A stretch of 64,000 nt of DNA from Trissonchulus latispiculum (Eukaryota > Nematoda > Enoplea > Enoplida > Ironidae): NCBI GenBank assembly GCA_030248195.1, contig JASAND010022216.1, forward strand, positions 1-64,000, given 5' to 3'. The notes under the pieces were generated by a model. That model saw only the letters and a list, made by a program, of their open reading frames with translations, was not told where the DNA came from and did not search any database. Positions 1-12,794 of the stretch are shown here, in pieces. The position numbers and the translations under genes are program-made. The first letter of the stretch is position 1; each line of letters begins with the position of its first letter.

Positions 1-920
1 TCGATGTACTTCTTGGTAATGAATATTACTTTGACATTGTGGAACCAGAGAGAATTGATTTAGAAAAAAACCTAGTACTACTACAGTCCAAACTCGGTTG
101 GATCTTATCTGGAAGATCAACCAGGACAACAAAACCTTCGGATTCCGTTTCACTGCTTACAACGGATACAGTCAATCAATTTGGATTCAGAATTGACGAA
201 GAAATCGAAAAGTTTTGGCAATTAGAATCGATTGGAATAACTGATGACGGACAGGTCAAAGATGATGATGAAGCGATACAACAGTTCAACAAAACAGTGA
301 AATTAGTCGATGGCAGATACGAGGTCTGCTGGCCCTGGAAAGAACACAAGCCAGAACTGTCCGATAATTTTCAGCTCGCGTTAGGAAGGCTGAAATCACT
401 TCAGAAGCGTCTACAACAATTTCCTGATGTGAAGAAGAGATACAACGAAACGATAGCCAACCAGCTAGATCTGGGAATCATAGAACGGATAAACATCGAC
501 GATAAAGATGGTCCTTTGGTGCATTATATTCCCCACCATTGCGTGATCAACATGAATCGTCCTACAACGAAGTTGCGCATAGTTTATGATGCCTCAGCGC
601 GAAGAAGTAAGCATCACCGAAGCCTCAACGAATGCTTGTTTCGTGGTCCAGTAATTCTGCAGGATCTATGTGGTCTACTAATGAGATTCCGGTTGTGCAA
701 AATTGCAGTGATCAGTGATATTGAGAAAGCATTTCTGCAAGTGGGATTACAACTGCATGACCGTGAAGTTACAAGATTCCTGTGGTTGAAAGATTTGGAC
801 ACTGGAAAGATAGAGGATAATCTGGAAGTGTACCGGTTTCGAAGGGTTCCTTTCGGGGTGGTGTCCAGCCCTTTTCTTTTGGGCGCAACAATAACTCATC
901 ATCTGAAGAAAGCTGGTACA
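1..920 (+). mobile_element. BEL/Pao LTR retrotransposon fragment (protease end, A17 region, start of RT)
   Basis: Open from the window edge in the frame of base 3 to a stop at 936-938. It begins with the end of a Pao-type aspartic protease (LLGNEYYFDIV), then the LGWILSGRS motif that precedes the A17 region, then the N-terminal half of a reverse transcriptase (LRIVYDASA, ISDIEKAFLQV, RVPFGVVSSPFLLGATI). These motifs are typical of BEL/Pao polyproteins. The copy stops before the catalytic YVDD block. The last few codons before the stop look like host intron sequence, because a splice acceptor (ACTTATAG) follows directly and a lectin exon starts at 939. It is therefore a truncated insertion in an intron, and no LTR is visible. 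The element continues to the left of the window. Confidence 0.88.
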
Positions 921-938
921 CCGACTGCTCACTTATAG

Positions 939-1100
939 GTGAAGTATTATTGGTATTGGTATCCAGCGGAGCCTAACAATATTGATTGCAATGAACATTG
1001 TGCTGTGCTTGACACTTACTACGTTAATATGTTTGATACGAAATGCACAGATTTGGTAGGCGTCGTATGCCAAATATCCGACTTTAACCGTTGTGGAATT
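939..1100 (+). CDS. C-type lectin-like domain exon, C-terminal half (locus 1)
   Basis: The exon reads YYWYWYPAEPNN, then CNEHCAVLD, then VNMFDTKC and VVCQI. This matches the second half of a C-type lectin domain: W.W, the EPN calcium/mannose-type motif, a D..C position corresponding to WND..C, and the closing VVCQ cysteine. The acceptor is ACTTATAG|GTG. Two donors are possible: GTAAGC at 1101 (phase 0) or GTAAGT at 1108 (phase 1). The phase-0 donor fits both the Ser/Thr-rich exon at 1880 and the first DEG/ENaC exon at 3486. The exon for the N-terminal half should lie upstream but is outside the window or displaced by the BEL insertion. It could also belong to a separate lectin gene; the duplicate arrangement at 50 kb argues for linkage to the channel. 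Confidence 0.72.
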
Positions 1101-1879
1101 GTAAGCGGTAAGTTATTAAGTCAGGTGTAAGTTGCCTTCTTGCTGCGTCGCTTTCACCAATTTTCAGATTGCATGCAATAATAACCGGGTACTGTTTAAC
1201 TACTGATCGAAACTACTTAAAATTTAAACTCAAGTTGCAGGCCATATGTTACAAAATTTAGTGTGAATATGACCAGAATCCGTGACCGTAAATGTTTTCT
1301 CGTGGACCCACCCTTGAGTGTTTACAATTTATTAGTTCTATTCAAAAACGTGTAAAATATTAGAGCTAGTAGAAATAATATAAAACGGATCGGTAGATCG
1401 AATTTGTAATAACAAAGTTTGGATCCTCATTGTTTAGTAGTCTAATATGGATCTTAAGTAGACAAAGTTTTTATGTTGAAGGGTTACTGGGCGTTATTAT
1501 TTACCGATTCGGCAAAGCATTTCAGCAAAGCTTAATTTGACCTAATAACAACAAAAGACTGAGCCAAAGGGAATACAGTGAAGGGTGTGTGAGGAAAACG
1601 CGAAGCGGTGTTCGTGGAGTAGCCATAATCTGCCAGCTATTTTTGTCAATGAGAAAATTAATGCTTACCTTTTGCTTTTCCTTTAATTTAAGTCAAAAAA
1701 TGAGGTTAACTTTTCAAATTGACAAAGTTCTGGGTTTTGGTTACCGAACTCTGCAAATTATAAGCACTGTTAAAATCTAGTTATCAGATACACCCAACTT
1801 AGTTGATGTCCATTCTCTGCATCTAGTTAATACAACGAAAACCACTTCGTTAGAAAGTAAACAGAATCTCAGATACTAG
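1101..1879. other. Intron or spacer, no coding signal
   Basis: AT-rich sequence between the lectin exon and the Ser/Thr-rich exon. I see no domain signal and no convincing exon here. Confidence 0.5.
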
Positions 1880-2452
1880 TTGCGTTCTCTTACAAAAGCT
1901 TTGCAAATGCTGTCTGCTACTGCTACATTTATTCATGCACAGACAATATTTACAGATAACACATCCCCTTCTAATTGTATTCAGTCTTCCACAGTTTTGT
2001 CCATGCCTGCTTCATCAACAGCTAGCTCAGTGAGCATTGCCAATTCAACTAGCTTTTATTTTCCGAGTTCAACAACAGTGGAAACCTCCTCAATAGGTAC
2101 AAATACAATCATGTCAATAACATCAACAACTACTAAAGATACAACTATTTCTATTAACAACCGAGAAACCAGTGCTGACGTAATTGTTTCTTCGCAGCGT
2201 ATTCCCATATCTACAACCCCATCAGCATCAACGGAACTTCAGCTTTCCACAGCTGCGATTACCACACCAGCAGCAGCGAGCACACTGGTCCCAGCGACAT
2301 CTAAAAGGTCTAAAACTACTTCAGCTGCAGCAATAACAACAACCAAATTGATGAAACCTAAGTCTGGCACAACGATGATTTCTTTTTCGACAACACATGG
2401 AGTACTGTCACCAGCTAATCCCCAACGGGTTACTATATTCAATTCTTTGTAA
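1880..2452 (+). CDS. Ser/Thr-rich, mucin-like exon
   Basis: After an acceptor (GATACTAG) there is a 190-codon open frame. From about residue 25 it is dominated by Ser, Thr and Ala (STTVETSS, TSTTTKDTT, AAITTTK and similar), as in an O-glycosylated stalk. It ends at TAA 2450-2452, and an AATAAA follows at 2500. The frame starts in phase 0, compatible with the lectin exon if that exon uses the donor at 1101. Two readings are possible. It may be the last exon of a lectin-plus-mucin transcript, or an alternative exon of the lectin-channel gene with an unrecognised internal donor. Composition is the only functional clue. Confidence 0.5.
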   Translation: MRSLTKALQMLSATATFIHAQTIFTDNTSPSNCIQSSTVLSMPASSTASSVSIANSTSFYFPSSTTVETSSIGTNTIMSITSTTTKDTTISINNRETSADVIVSSQRIPISTTPSASTELQLSTAAITTPAAASTLVPATSKRSKTTSAAAITTTKLMKPKSGTTMISFSTTHGVLSPANPQRVTIFNSL

Positions 2453-2499
2453 ACGGTTTGCTTATTGCGCTATTAGTGCTAGTCTAAAAGTCAATCACA

Positions 2500-2505
2500 A
2501 ATAAA
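2500..2505 (+). terminator. Candidate polyadenylation signal AATAAA
   Basis: Lies 48 bases after the stop of the Ser/Thr-rich exon and would fit it as a terminal exon. Confidence 0.4.
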
Positions 2506-2717
2506 ATTCTTTGACGAATATTTTGTTTTGTTACTGAGTAATTTGCGGGTTTAATAGTACAGTAATTTACTATTCTGTCGACTTGTTTTACAACTTAGAG
2601 ACTCCTAGGATAGATTCCAGTTATGGCACATTTTCTTGCAGTAGATTCTTGCATTTCAATTCAATCCCTGGTATACCACAAGTTACTTGGGAACACCACT
2701 AATGTAGAAATTATTAA

Positions 2718-2843
<126 letters not shown>

Positions 2844-3485
2844 TAAAGCAACTAATATCTTGTAGAAAAAAGCACATAAAGTGCCTGTGTAAATTTTTCC
2901 CTGTGTGTTTATCAGTTCTACTTTTGCTTTATCGATGCTATATCAATTTTTGCAACGACTAGCAGTTTTAAAAAAATCTAACATTTTGCAATGAATCGTT
3001 ACCGTTGGTGTAAAGTATAACGTGCGTTTGCATCATTAGTTAAACAATCAAATTGATATTATATTTTGTATTTCAATAAAGTATTCGGAAAATAAGCATC
3101 AGTCGAGGCTAAAAGGTTATGGAAAGTAGCAGTTATAGTTTTAATTATTTTAGACGGATGTGATAATATCCCAGGAGACCAAAAGCTACGGCGCTAATTA
3201 TTTCTCAGCACAATTTTGAAAGCTCCGCTAATCCTTCCTCCGTGTCCCCTTTACCCAGAAAATGCACTAGGTATACCCATCTGTCACTATTTATCCGTAA
3301 TCGAAATGTTCTAATAGCAGTGTAAGTTGTCGCGGGAGAATGACCAAAAGGGAAGGCTTTAACCAGGAACTTGTTTTTAAATAACAGTAATAATTCCGCT
3401 GAATTTTGCGAAAGCATGGCTGCCACTACTGAAACTGCACACAAAGATGTTTCCAGGTCTTCGTGAGATGCCATTCTATCCTTAG

Positions 3486-6400
3486 GGACAAAACTTGACA
3501 ACGAACGAAAGAGCGCTGTTGGCTTCGTCACTAGAAAAATTTAATCTCTACGCTGCGACGTTGTCATTGGAAGATCGGAATGTGATGGGTTTCAAGCTCA
3601 ACGAGCTCATGTCACGCTGTCGATATAATGGAAAAGATAATTGCACCAAGTATAACCAAAGGTTGCTGACACAAATAAGACTGTACTTAGGAATGCGCTG
3701 CTGGAAGAAACTATAGAATTAATACGGCCACAGATGAAGTGCTGCAATCTGAGTAAAAATTACTTTCTCAACCTATTGTAGCTAAAGTAGCAAGCTGAGT
3801 TCCCACCTCCAATTTGAGTTACTGCGTACTCCTAATAAATTAGTATTACGCATATAAACACAACACAAACACAATCAGATGAACTAGCGTTTCCTTAGGG
3901 ATAGATAATTAGAATTTTAAAGCAGCGATGTCTTTGTAAAATCACCTGTGATGCTGCAAAAATAAACAAATTAACAAACATAATGCTAATCATTTTATAT
4001 TTAGATTGTTTGACAGTAGCTTTTGGGATTTGTCCTATGGTAACTGCTATTTGTTCAATACTACTTCCACTAAAATGGCATGGCATCCCGGACAAAACCA
4101 AGGTAAATCACTGCCGACGGATTTGAAACACATTTTGCTCTCACCTTGACGATTGTTGTCACTTAACGGCACAAAATTTCAAGCGTGCACAGCAGGATTA
4201 AGTTTGATCTGACTTGGCCCAGTGTAATCACTATGGATGAACCCAATAAACTGTAACTAAATGAAAGCTCAGCATGATATGCAAACAAGCAACCTGAATG
4301 CATGCAACCTTTACTCATGCAGTAGCAACCACCTGTAAGAATCCTTATAAAGTGTAATTATCAAAAGAAGACAAAACATAATCCAGCGGACATCCATTGC
4401 TCATACCAAAATTTATTTCTAATGTCAGCGTTACTCCTTGAACTTGGAATCATTTGAAGGTGTCAATTGTTCAATATAAGTTGAGCAATGCCGTTACGAA
4501 GAGCAGATAGGTTGTTGTTGCTCATTTAGGTCTTACTGCACACCTCTATGCCAACTCAAAAGATTACTTGTCATTAATGGAGTCTACTGCATTGGTTGTA
4601 GCAATTCAGTCTTCTAACACCCAGATCTTTCCATCTGACACCGGTTACAAGGTGTCCGTTGGTCAAACTGCAGTATTTCAAGTGCAATATGTGAGTACAA
4701 AGTCACGTTTTGTACCGCACAGAATATACCCTTCTAAGAAAAGATTTCTTAAAGAGTTTTTGAAAATGAAGTCAAGATCTGAACACTAGCTGTTTAAAGC
4801 TTAGAGTACTGGACTTTAACTTAAACCGAACTAAGAATAAAACTTTTACTGGTAATACAAAATCTGCAAACAAAGAAATAGCAAATTTAGTCTTACACAG
4901 AAAATTGTGATCATTTAACTGCGCACTCCATTTAAATAATTTAGTGCAAACGGAATTCAATTCCGGAATCGGCAAAATGCAACCCTACAGCACCCGTGAC
5001 CAAAAAAGTTTCCTTTCCTGCACTTGCAATTTTTACATGCGACCATTTCGTATCTGTGCTGGAGCTCGATAAGCAGCAAGAGCAATCCATGACTTTAAAG
5101 CAATAATTTGTAAATAACAACACATTCTGACTGTTATATCGTTAATTGAATATTCATTTTACCTGGTTGTGACAACTGTTTAATATATTAACTATCACCT
5201 ATTTGCTGTTATCATGCTTACATCGCACAAATACCTGAATTTCGGTACCCCAATTGATTTAAACTCGTTGCTCTAAAGTCGCGCTCGTAGTCCGCTGTTC
5301 CAAATCCAGAGTGAAAAAGCTAGCACATTTCGAAATCACACACAGCACCAATTCTCACTACCCAAAAATCAACGAGGTGGCTCAAGACCACAACAAGCAT
5401 TTCGTCGGTCTTGTCTGAAACCTGTTATTTTATGAAAGCAGTAGCTTTGCATCCGACTCAATTTCAAGCGTTGCTGACAATATTCCCAGCTCGTGTAAAC
5501 CAGTTAGAGTGCTGCGAACTGAAAATCCATAGAGACGACGGTAATTGGTGCATAACTTTTCTGATACCAATGTTGTTTGACTTGTACCCAGCTACTTACA
5601 GGATAATATGGTATCAAACTAATTTTAAGTGGATGATCAAATGTAGCAACTCAAAACGTGCAAGTTCATTTTAGTTCATTTTTGTAGAGACAAGTTCACC
5701 GGAAGCCTTCTCCATTTGAACGATGTGTTTCGGACAACCCCAGTGAATTTTTTCTTTACAACAGATCTTATTCACAACTAGTAAACTTTATCCTTTTTTC
5801 CTTCAACGTTCCAGGATAATTAATTCATTATTTCAATCAAACAATCAACTATAAAGATAACAATCATACTTTGTAGCAAAACATAGAATCATATGATACA
5901 TCTGTGAAAATGATTAAATAATACCGTTTTCAAATAGAAATCTTTGCAGTTATATGTTAGTTTTGAAAGCCTAACAGTAGAGTAGTCACGTTTACTTTTG
6001 TAATAGACTCCAATATACTCGTCGATCTAGCACATTCTATTGAGATGGCAAGAAATTGCTCAATCACATTAAATTTTTCAGCTCTGCATTTACTTTATTT
6101 TTGCTTGTAGGCATGCGAAAAATCTTACGAACAATTAAATTACTTACGCCACTGCAAATGTTCCCATCCAGGATATCCAAATGCAAAGGGAGCAAAAGCC
6201 TGTGACACGGAAGATCAGTGTAGATGACACATTTGTTGCTGCTGTTGTTGTTGCTGTAGCTAATATTATTGTTGTTGTTAATATAGAGTTGTATAGCATT
6301 TATATATAGCAAATGATACATCATTTTATAGCGTGAAATTAGGACATTTTAGTGATGTAGAGAAATTTTATGTAACTACTTTTTGGAGGGATTTAAACAG

Positions 6401-9400
6401 AGGAGACCATAAACCATTTTTAAACAAGAATTTCAGAAATCTGAGCAAATTGATCAAATTTTGTTCTTGACAAAGTTAACATGCTGAGTCTGCCGAGGGT
6501 CAATTCTCCTGGTTTCACCAGAACTTACCTATAACTAAAGAAATTTCGCAAAAAGTAACATTTTTGAAATTTCATGAATTTTCAACACTGAATTACGCAA
6601 CTTTGTCAAAAGTTTCAGCAAAAACTAAGAAAATTGACTCTTGACAATAGTTCGAAAAATGTTTGGAGAAATTCTTTTTTAAAACAAACGCATTGCAGGT
6701 TTTGAAATTGGGTTTTTAGCCAATACTGTAACTAGACTCAAGTAATTAAGCTTATTTTTGCACAAAATATGTACTTGCACACGATTTTCAGTTTGGATAG
6801 ATCGTTGTTGAATGCTGTGGTTACCTGTTGCAGCAATTGACAGAAATCCGGAAATTTGAATTCTGCTGATTTTTTACACCAATAATCTTTTATCTTGTTT
6901 ATCTCTAGGACTGTTGAAGATGGTCTAAGAGCAAAGTTTAACAGTTTGACGAGCTCTTTCAATTGAACATGGTTTTGGCTAACTTCAACTAAGTTTGTCA
7001 GTCTTACTAGGCAAAAATCAAAAATTTTTAAATTTCCTCTGAAAATCAAAACAATTGTTTCTAATGTGTTCAGAAACACCGACATAGTGCGTGTTCTGAA
7101 AATTTTAGACATTTTGGATTACTTTCGCGAAAGTTATCATCCAAAGTTCGGGAAGGAAGACCCCACCTTACCCGGAATGGACCCAATTGCAGTGACAGAT
7201 TTTATTACATGACTGCTACTTGCAAACTGCAATGCCACAATCGAGCCAATAAGACATGAGACATAATTTTAAAGTCCTGCTAAATCAAAGTCTAGTTATG
7301 TTATCCAAGTCTATCAAATGTTACCCGTAAACCACTTTGTTGTTACAGTCGCGTGTTTGCTAGATCACACTTCTCTGGCTTCTAACGTTACAACGATTTC
7401 TTGCCCGGAACCTTGCAAGTGCGTTTAACAGTTAAGACCACTAGGATACAAATTGTTGAGCAAAGTTTACACGACAACTGTACTAATTCACTGATCTTTA
7501 GATACACTTTCGAAAAGCGCTCAACAGATTACGCTAAAAATTGCGTAAGCTTGCATATGTATTGGCAGGTCTGACACGTTAGCAGACTTTAGAGATTGTC
7601 ATCTGTTTCGATTTGCATGACAAGTTGACTCCCTTCGGACATTAACACTAGCTCACTTTTCGTTAAGCCATGATGCTATTAGTTCATCCAATTTCAGTTA
7701 AATATTTTCCTCTTCCGAGTCAGTAATTGCTGTCTAGCAGTTCAATGTTTACTATATCACTAATGGCTCGAATGAGCCGTACGATCTACAAAACGGGAGT
7801 CACCTTGAAGTTTTAAACTAAGCACAATTTGATATGGCTTTTTGCTTCCAGGACGGATGAATATCCTGTTACTATGACTGTGTTACAGTTTATACACGTA
7901 AGTTTTTTCGTCTGTTTTGTTTTAGCATAACTTTATTAAAGTAGTATTGCAGTGCATTTCGGTTTACCCGTCCTTTCAAGAAGAAGCTGAAAGAATTTAG
8001 TAGCAAAATAAAATTCCCTGCAAGTAGAGCATGATTCTTATTTACTCGCACTGGAATGCTCTAACTACTACATCAGGCGGACAAGTAGTTTTGATGATTC
8101 TTTTGGTTGCTACAGTTCGACCGATATTTAATTACAACTGCAACAGAGACAACTACATCACGACCATACGTGTGCTTGGGGGGGGGGGGGGTTTGGGGGG
8201 TTTTCATCCCCCCCAGACCTGAGCTCACCCCCCCAGAGGGGTCCCTCACCCCCCCCCCAGAATCCGGATTTTTCCGGTAAAAAACCGGAAAAATCCGGTT
8301 TTTCGGCGGTCTTCGGCCGCCCTTCACCCCCCCCCAGAACTTCCCCTCCTGCACATGTCTGATCACGACCAGGTGTCCCATTAGACAAATGCCACGACGA
8401 CACATCTAAAAACTAATTTGACAAACCAAACAACATTTTTAAGCAACATTGATTGGGATACGATTTTGAAAGTTGATATGCATACAGTTTCTGAAATGTG
8501 GAACTGTTTTAAAAGTATAATGAGGGATTGTATTAATAGGTTTGTGCCTTTATGTAGCTACCAAAATTCAAAGATACGTTGGTCTGAAACCACGGTTAAG
8601 CTACATAAACAGCAATTAAAAATGCATAAAAAGTTTAAGCATAGTCCTACTTTCAGAAACAGAAAGAATTGGCAATTAGCTGCTAGGCACGCGCGTAATG
8701 CTAAAAGAAATGACTTGTACAAGCGTGAGTGTAAACTTCTTACAATGCCTACCGACAATAAATTTTGGCGCAATGTTAAATCTAGATTAACTCCGAAGGC
8801 GGATATCCCATTAATGATTTGTAATGATGGCTTGATTTCCGATGATACAGCTAAGGCCGAAAAGTTCAACAGTTATTTTGTTTCAGTTTTTAGTAAATGA
8901 TAATAGCGTTCCTCTCACCAACCTGTCGATCCCCACGAGTTACTTGGAAAACATTTACTTTGATGAAAATATTGTATGCAAAGTTCTTAAAAAACTAAAA
9001 CCTAAGAATAGTGCTGGCCCTGATAATATTCCCCAGCATGTGATTAAAAAGCTAGCAACAGTACTGGCAAAACCTTTATCTATTATTTTTTCTAAAAGTT
9101 TTGAGCTTGGAATTTTGCCTGATGAATGGAAACTAGCCAAAGTAGTTCCACTTCATAAAAAGTCTTCAAAAGCTGTTTTTGAACACTACAGACCAGTTAG
9201 TTTGCTTTGCGGATGTAGTAAAGCAATGGAATCTGTTGTTGCTGAAGCTTTAGTAGATTTTATAGAAAGTAAAAACATATTTGATCTGAATCAGTTTGGA
9301 TTTAGGTCGAATAGGTCCACAACTGCCCAACTACTAGACACTTACAACCTTTTAACTGATGCTTTAGATAAAAAGTTCATGGTTGATATTATATTTTTGG

Positions 9401-12400
9401 ACATTGCGAAAGCGTTTGATACAGTAACTCATCGTAAATTACTTCAAATTTTGCAGTCGCTTGGAATAAGCGGTTCTTTGCTTAAATGGCTTGAAAACTA
9501 TTTATGTAATCGAAAACAATTTGTTGTCGTCAATGCAAGCAGCTCTAGTACAAAAAATGTAAGTTCTGGTGTTCCTCAAGGCAGTGTACTTGGACCATTA
9601 TTATTTCTAATTTATATTAATGATTTAGCTAAAGTCTTGAAAAATTCAGGAATACGTTTATTCGCAGATGATGCAAAAATTTTTATCATTCATTCCAATC
9701 CAGTTTTGGCGCATTTACTCTTGCAAAGAGACTTAGACAAAGTTTTTGAATGGATGGAACTAAGGCAACTTTTGTTAGCAGCAAATAAATGCCAAACTTT
9801 GTATCTTGGTCAACTAAATCCAAAAAATGTTTACAGTTTGGGTGGACATGAATTGACTGAGGTTGATAAATTTCGTGATTTAGGAGTCACTGTGTCCAGT
9901 AATCTCAAATTCACGTCGCACTGCAGGGAGATAGCTGAATCCGGTTTCAAACGTGTAAACTTATTGTTTTCTGCATTTTACTCGAGGGATAGTGATTTGT
10001 TGCTGAACCTGTATAAAACCCCTATGTTAGACCAAAATTGGAATATAGTTCAGAAGTCTGGTCGCCTTACACTTTAAAGGATATAGATTTATTAGAACAA
10101 GTACAAAGGCGATTTACAAAAAGACTTCCTGCATGTAAGCAACTTTCATATTTTGAACGACTAATGTTTTTAAAATTACCGTCTCTTGAGGAGCGTAGAA
10201 TAATAAAGGATCTAGTAATGACTTATAAAATTTTACATGGTTTAGTTGAACTAGATGTAACAAAGTTTTTCGACTTTTGTGAATATGAGGCGACAAGAGG
10301 GCATCCGTGGAAACTATTAGTTAAAAGAAGTCGGGTAGATATTCGAAAATATTTTTTTGTTAATCGTGTTGTTCCTATTTGGAATTCGCTGGATACATTT
10401 ATGGTGTCAGCTGAATCTGTAGAAGTATTCAAAAACCGTCTCGCTAATGTTTCACTTTTGAGGTTTGTTAAGGGTAGGGGATTAGTAGTCGGTGAATCGG
10501 CCATCCCCACCCCTTTCCAACAACGGTAATATGCGTTTTGGTTATAATTATGTCATATAGTCTGTTGTTTATTTGTACTTTCATATCAGGTTGTTATTCA
10601 TTAACGTGTTGATTGGTTGGAATAAATAGAATAGAATAGAATAGAATAGAATAGAATAGAATAGAATAGAAACCTGGTGTGAAACACAGAGTGATGAAAG
10701 TACATAAATTCTTCTCAGGCTTTTGAGAACGTCATATGCTCAGTCAGCACAATTAATTTAGGGAACCTTATTTCTTCAGTTAATCACAAAAAGGTTAATG
10801 TAAGTTTGCAAAGCTGAAATCCCTGAAGAAACCGGTCCACCAGTGTTATCTCTAAAAACATTCCAAGAATACGACATAATACCAACTATATTCAAGTAGC
10901 TAAATGTTAAATACTAATACCAAGAGTACGTAATACATAAGAGTATGACAGCAGGCATACGCTATGTATTATCAGCTCGCTACATCCGATGCGCGCTATC
11001 GGCTGACCCCCCCCCATAAATTAGCTTTAGCTTTAGCGTGCAAGCATAGCGCTCGAATTTGCTTTGATAAGGGGGGTCTGATTTAGGGGGGCTGAGCCGA
11101 TAGCGTGCAGAGGATGTAGCAAGCTGATAATACATATGCCTGCTGTCATACTCTTATGTATTATGTACTCTTGCTAATACGAATATACATATATTTATAG
11201 GATTCATTTTGTAAGCAAAACTCCAGTGGCAAAGATTGCAGTCAGTGAGTAACTATGGAGTTCTGTAGAGACAATCGTCATTTGAATTAAGCATTTAACC
11301 ATCTGTATGCAAAACCAATAATTGTTGTTGTCAATGTAGGGACCAAAGCAGAAATATCCTTATTGATTACTTTATTAATTTAAAAATAAGGAAAGTAACC
11401 GATATTTCATGCTGTTTAGACGGGGCTTAATTGACATCGTCAGCAGCGGTATAGTATTGTATAGAGTATTAAAACCAAAGTTGTCTGAACAATTGTCTTT
11501 TGCGGTGCAATTTGAAGTCTGTCTCCTGGAACCAGTTGCATAAAACAATCAGCAATTAGTAGTTAGTACCATCAGTAATCAGTAACAACTTTTCCGTTGC
11601 ATAAAAACAACTGATTGCTGAATACTGATTTACTGATAAACCATCAGTAAATACAATCAGTATTTTTGACTAAGTACATGAAATTTGCTAAGCCAATTTG
11701 TGTTCACCTGAAATAGACCTATTTGAATTATTTACAAAATAATTGCTATGTGCTAAAATAATTGCTATTTTTTATAAACTAATTGCTATGATAAATAATG
11801 GAACTGATTCAATAATGAATATAGAATGGTAACGCTGAAATTTCAAGCAGAAATCTTTTGGCGGACTTAAAGCATGATGAATTGTAAAACTGAAGCGTCA
11901 TGATTTAAAGCACTGAGTGGATCTGATTACTGATGGTAATCAGTAAATTTTATGCAGCAGAATTTATTGCTTATAAATTGCAGATTACTGATTAATCAGT
12001 AATCGGTGTTTGATGCAACGGGGTCCTGAAGCTTCCAAACTAAGAAACAACCTAACAGTATGCCTTCTTAGCTAATAATTAGAGACATCATTTAACACTG
12101 ACCGCTTCCTTGTCTTGCATCAACTTTTGACTGAGTATGACTTTTGAAGATTGAATTGAATTGGTTGATTGAATTTTCGAACGAAATCAAAAATGAAGGA
12201 TTGGGTTGTTACCACCCAAGCCTGAATCTTAGTTAAATTTGTATGTAAGTGAAGAGGCATAATATTTACAGCTTTAAATCCTATTTAATGAAAGCGAAAA
12301 TATTTAATTAAGTTTTCTTTACAAACCTCACCGTTTTCAGTTACGACCGAGCTTCATTCCGTGTTTACATGCAACTTCAAAGTCCAATCATTCTGGAGTC

Positions 12401-12734
12401 GGTACCTGTTTACAGTGTAAGAGATTACTAGAATAGGAGGTGGATGTCTACATTATCTTAAATAATGAAATGACCACTACAAAAGTTCATCCAGTGAAAT
12501 TTTCTGAGGTTTTATAGATCTTACTTTGGGGACGAGAAATCAGTCCAGATCAATGTGTGTTTACTGAAAGTATCCCTTTAATTTAAAACATTTGCTTCAG
12601 AGACTAACTATTTGTTTCATTTTCAGATACCTAAGCTAATCAGTGACATCGGTGCAACGCTCGGCATTCTTCTCGGAAGCTCTGTAATTAGCATGCTAGA
12701 GTTAGTGTTTTTCCTCAAGCCTTGCAAATGTTAA
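3486..12734 (+). CDS. DEG/ENaC (amiloride-sensitive) sodium channel ectodomain and TM2 (ENaC1), nine exons
   Basis: Exons: 3486-3661, 4005-4102, 4530-4690, 5688-5780, 6111-6219, 7349-7418, 7502-7544, 7741-7809, 12627-12734. Every junction is phase-compatible, giving 308 residues plus TAA. In order they show: ELMSRCRYNGKDNC (the C.y.G..C finger motif); FWDLSYGNCYLFN (YGNCYtFN hallmark); GLTAHLY and a GYKVSVGQ strand; a PFERC segment in the PYG.C position; ACEKSYEQL..HCKCSHPGYP; SCPEPCKY; FNVYYI; and LISDIGATLGILLGSSVISMLE, the pre-TM2/TM2 with the GSS selectivity filter. The family forms trimeric plasma-membrane cation channels. TM1 and the FPAV..CN exon should lie upstream but are not in the window. 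The 4.8 kb last intron holds a LINE and several MITEs. Donors at 3662 (GTTGCT) and 7810 (GTTTTA) are weak and rest on phase. The C-terminal tail is only a few residues (KPCKC). Confidence 0.88.
8166..8361 (+). mobile_element. G-tract MITE, copy 1 (9-bp target duplication)
   Basis: The element runs from ATACGTGTGC to GCACATGTCTG, which are imperfect terminal inverted repeats. It holds several G/C homopolymer runs and a central palindrome built on CCGGATTTTTCCGG. ATCACGACC flanks it on both sides (8157-8165 and 8362-8370). The same element recurs at 13837 and 25220. A 9-bp duplication is typical of Mutator-like transposition. Confidence 0.88.
8405..10672 (+). mobile_element. CR1/Jockey-type non-LTR retrotransposon, 5'-truncated, two frameshifts
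   Basis: 8418-8897 encodes the linker between endonuclease and RT. 8896-10030 encodes the reverse transcriptase: NSAGPDNIP, FLDIAKAFDTV, SSGVPQGSVLGPLLFLIYIN and the catalytic FADDAKI. 10038-10529 encodes the C-terminal domain (RRIIKDLVMTYKI, RGHPWKL, VVPIWNSLD). The reading frame shifts near 8895 and near 10035, so the copy is dead. No apurinic endonuclease domain is present, consistent with 5' truncation. The 3' end is a short UTR with AATAAAT running into an (ATAGA)n tail at 10625-10671, as in CR1-like elements. It lies in the last ENaC1 intron. Related 3' fragments are at 12795 (minus) and 44270 (plus). Confidence 0.93.
10914..11181. mobile_element. Foldback MITE with arms of about 70 bp
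   Basis: The left arm (AAGAGTACGTAATACATAAG, then GTATGACAGCAGGCATA and a stretch ending near GCTACATCC) is nearly the reverse complement of the right arm ending CATAAGAG...TACTCTTGCTAATAC. The centre contains C and G runs. Sequences like the right end recur near 16640-16710 and 44200-44235. Confidence 0.85.
11528..12025. mobile_element. MITE with GGAACCAGTTGCATAAAAC-type terminal inverted repeats
   Basis: The left end GGAACCAGTTGCATAAAACA matches the reverse complement of the right end (GGACCCCGTTGCATCAAACA) at 17 of 20 positions. Sub-terminal repeats of an ATCAGTAATCAGTA type occur on both sides. No coding potential. Confidence 0.8.
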
Positions 12735-12752
12735 TAAATCATCGCAACCAGC

Positions 12753-12758
12753 AATAAA
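12753..12758 (+). terminator. Polyadenylation signal AATAAA for ENaC1
   Basis: Nineteen bases after the ENaC1 stop; a second AATAAA overlaps the stop codon at 12733-12738. Confidence 0.6.
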
Positions 12759-12794
12759 GTGCTTTTCAGTTTTATAATGCATTAGTTTACTTTT

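Noticed and set aside
3205..3531. 108-codon minus-strand frame
   Set aside because: It overlaps the well-supported ENaC1 exon at 3486 on the other strand and matches no family. Residual coding potential over 3205-3480 cannot be excluded.
4941..5123. Minus-strand frame with Cys-rich C-terminus
   Set aside because: Lies in an ENaC1 intron without splice partners or similarity.
7853..7900. Additional ENaC1 exon (TDEYPVTMTVLQFIH)
   Set aside because: Phase does not fit between the exons at 7502 and 12627, whereas the exon at 7741 (FNVYYI) fits both sides.
8073..8405. Gly/Pro-rich minus-strand frames near 8.2 kb
   Set aside because: Translation of the G-tract MITE; the same artefact recurs at 13.8 and 25.3 kb.
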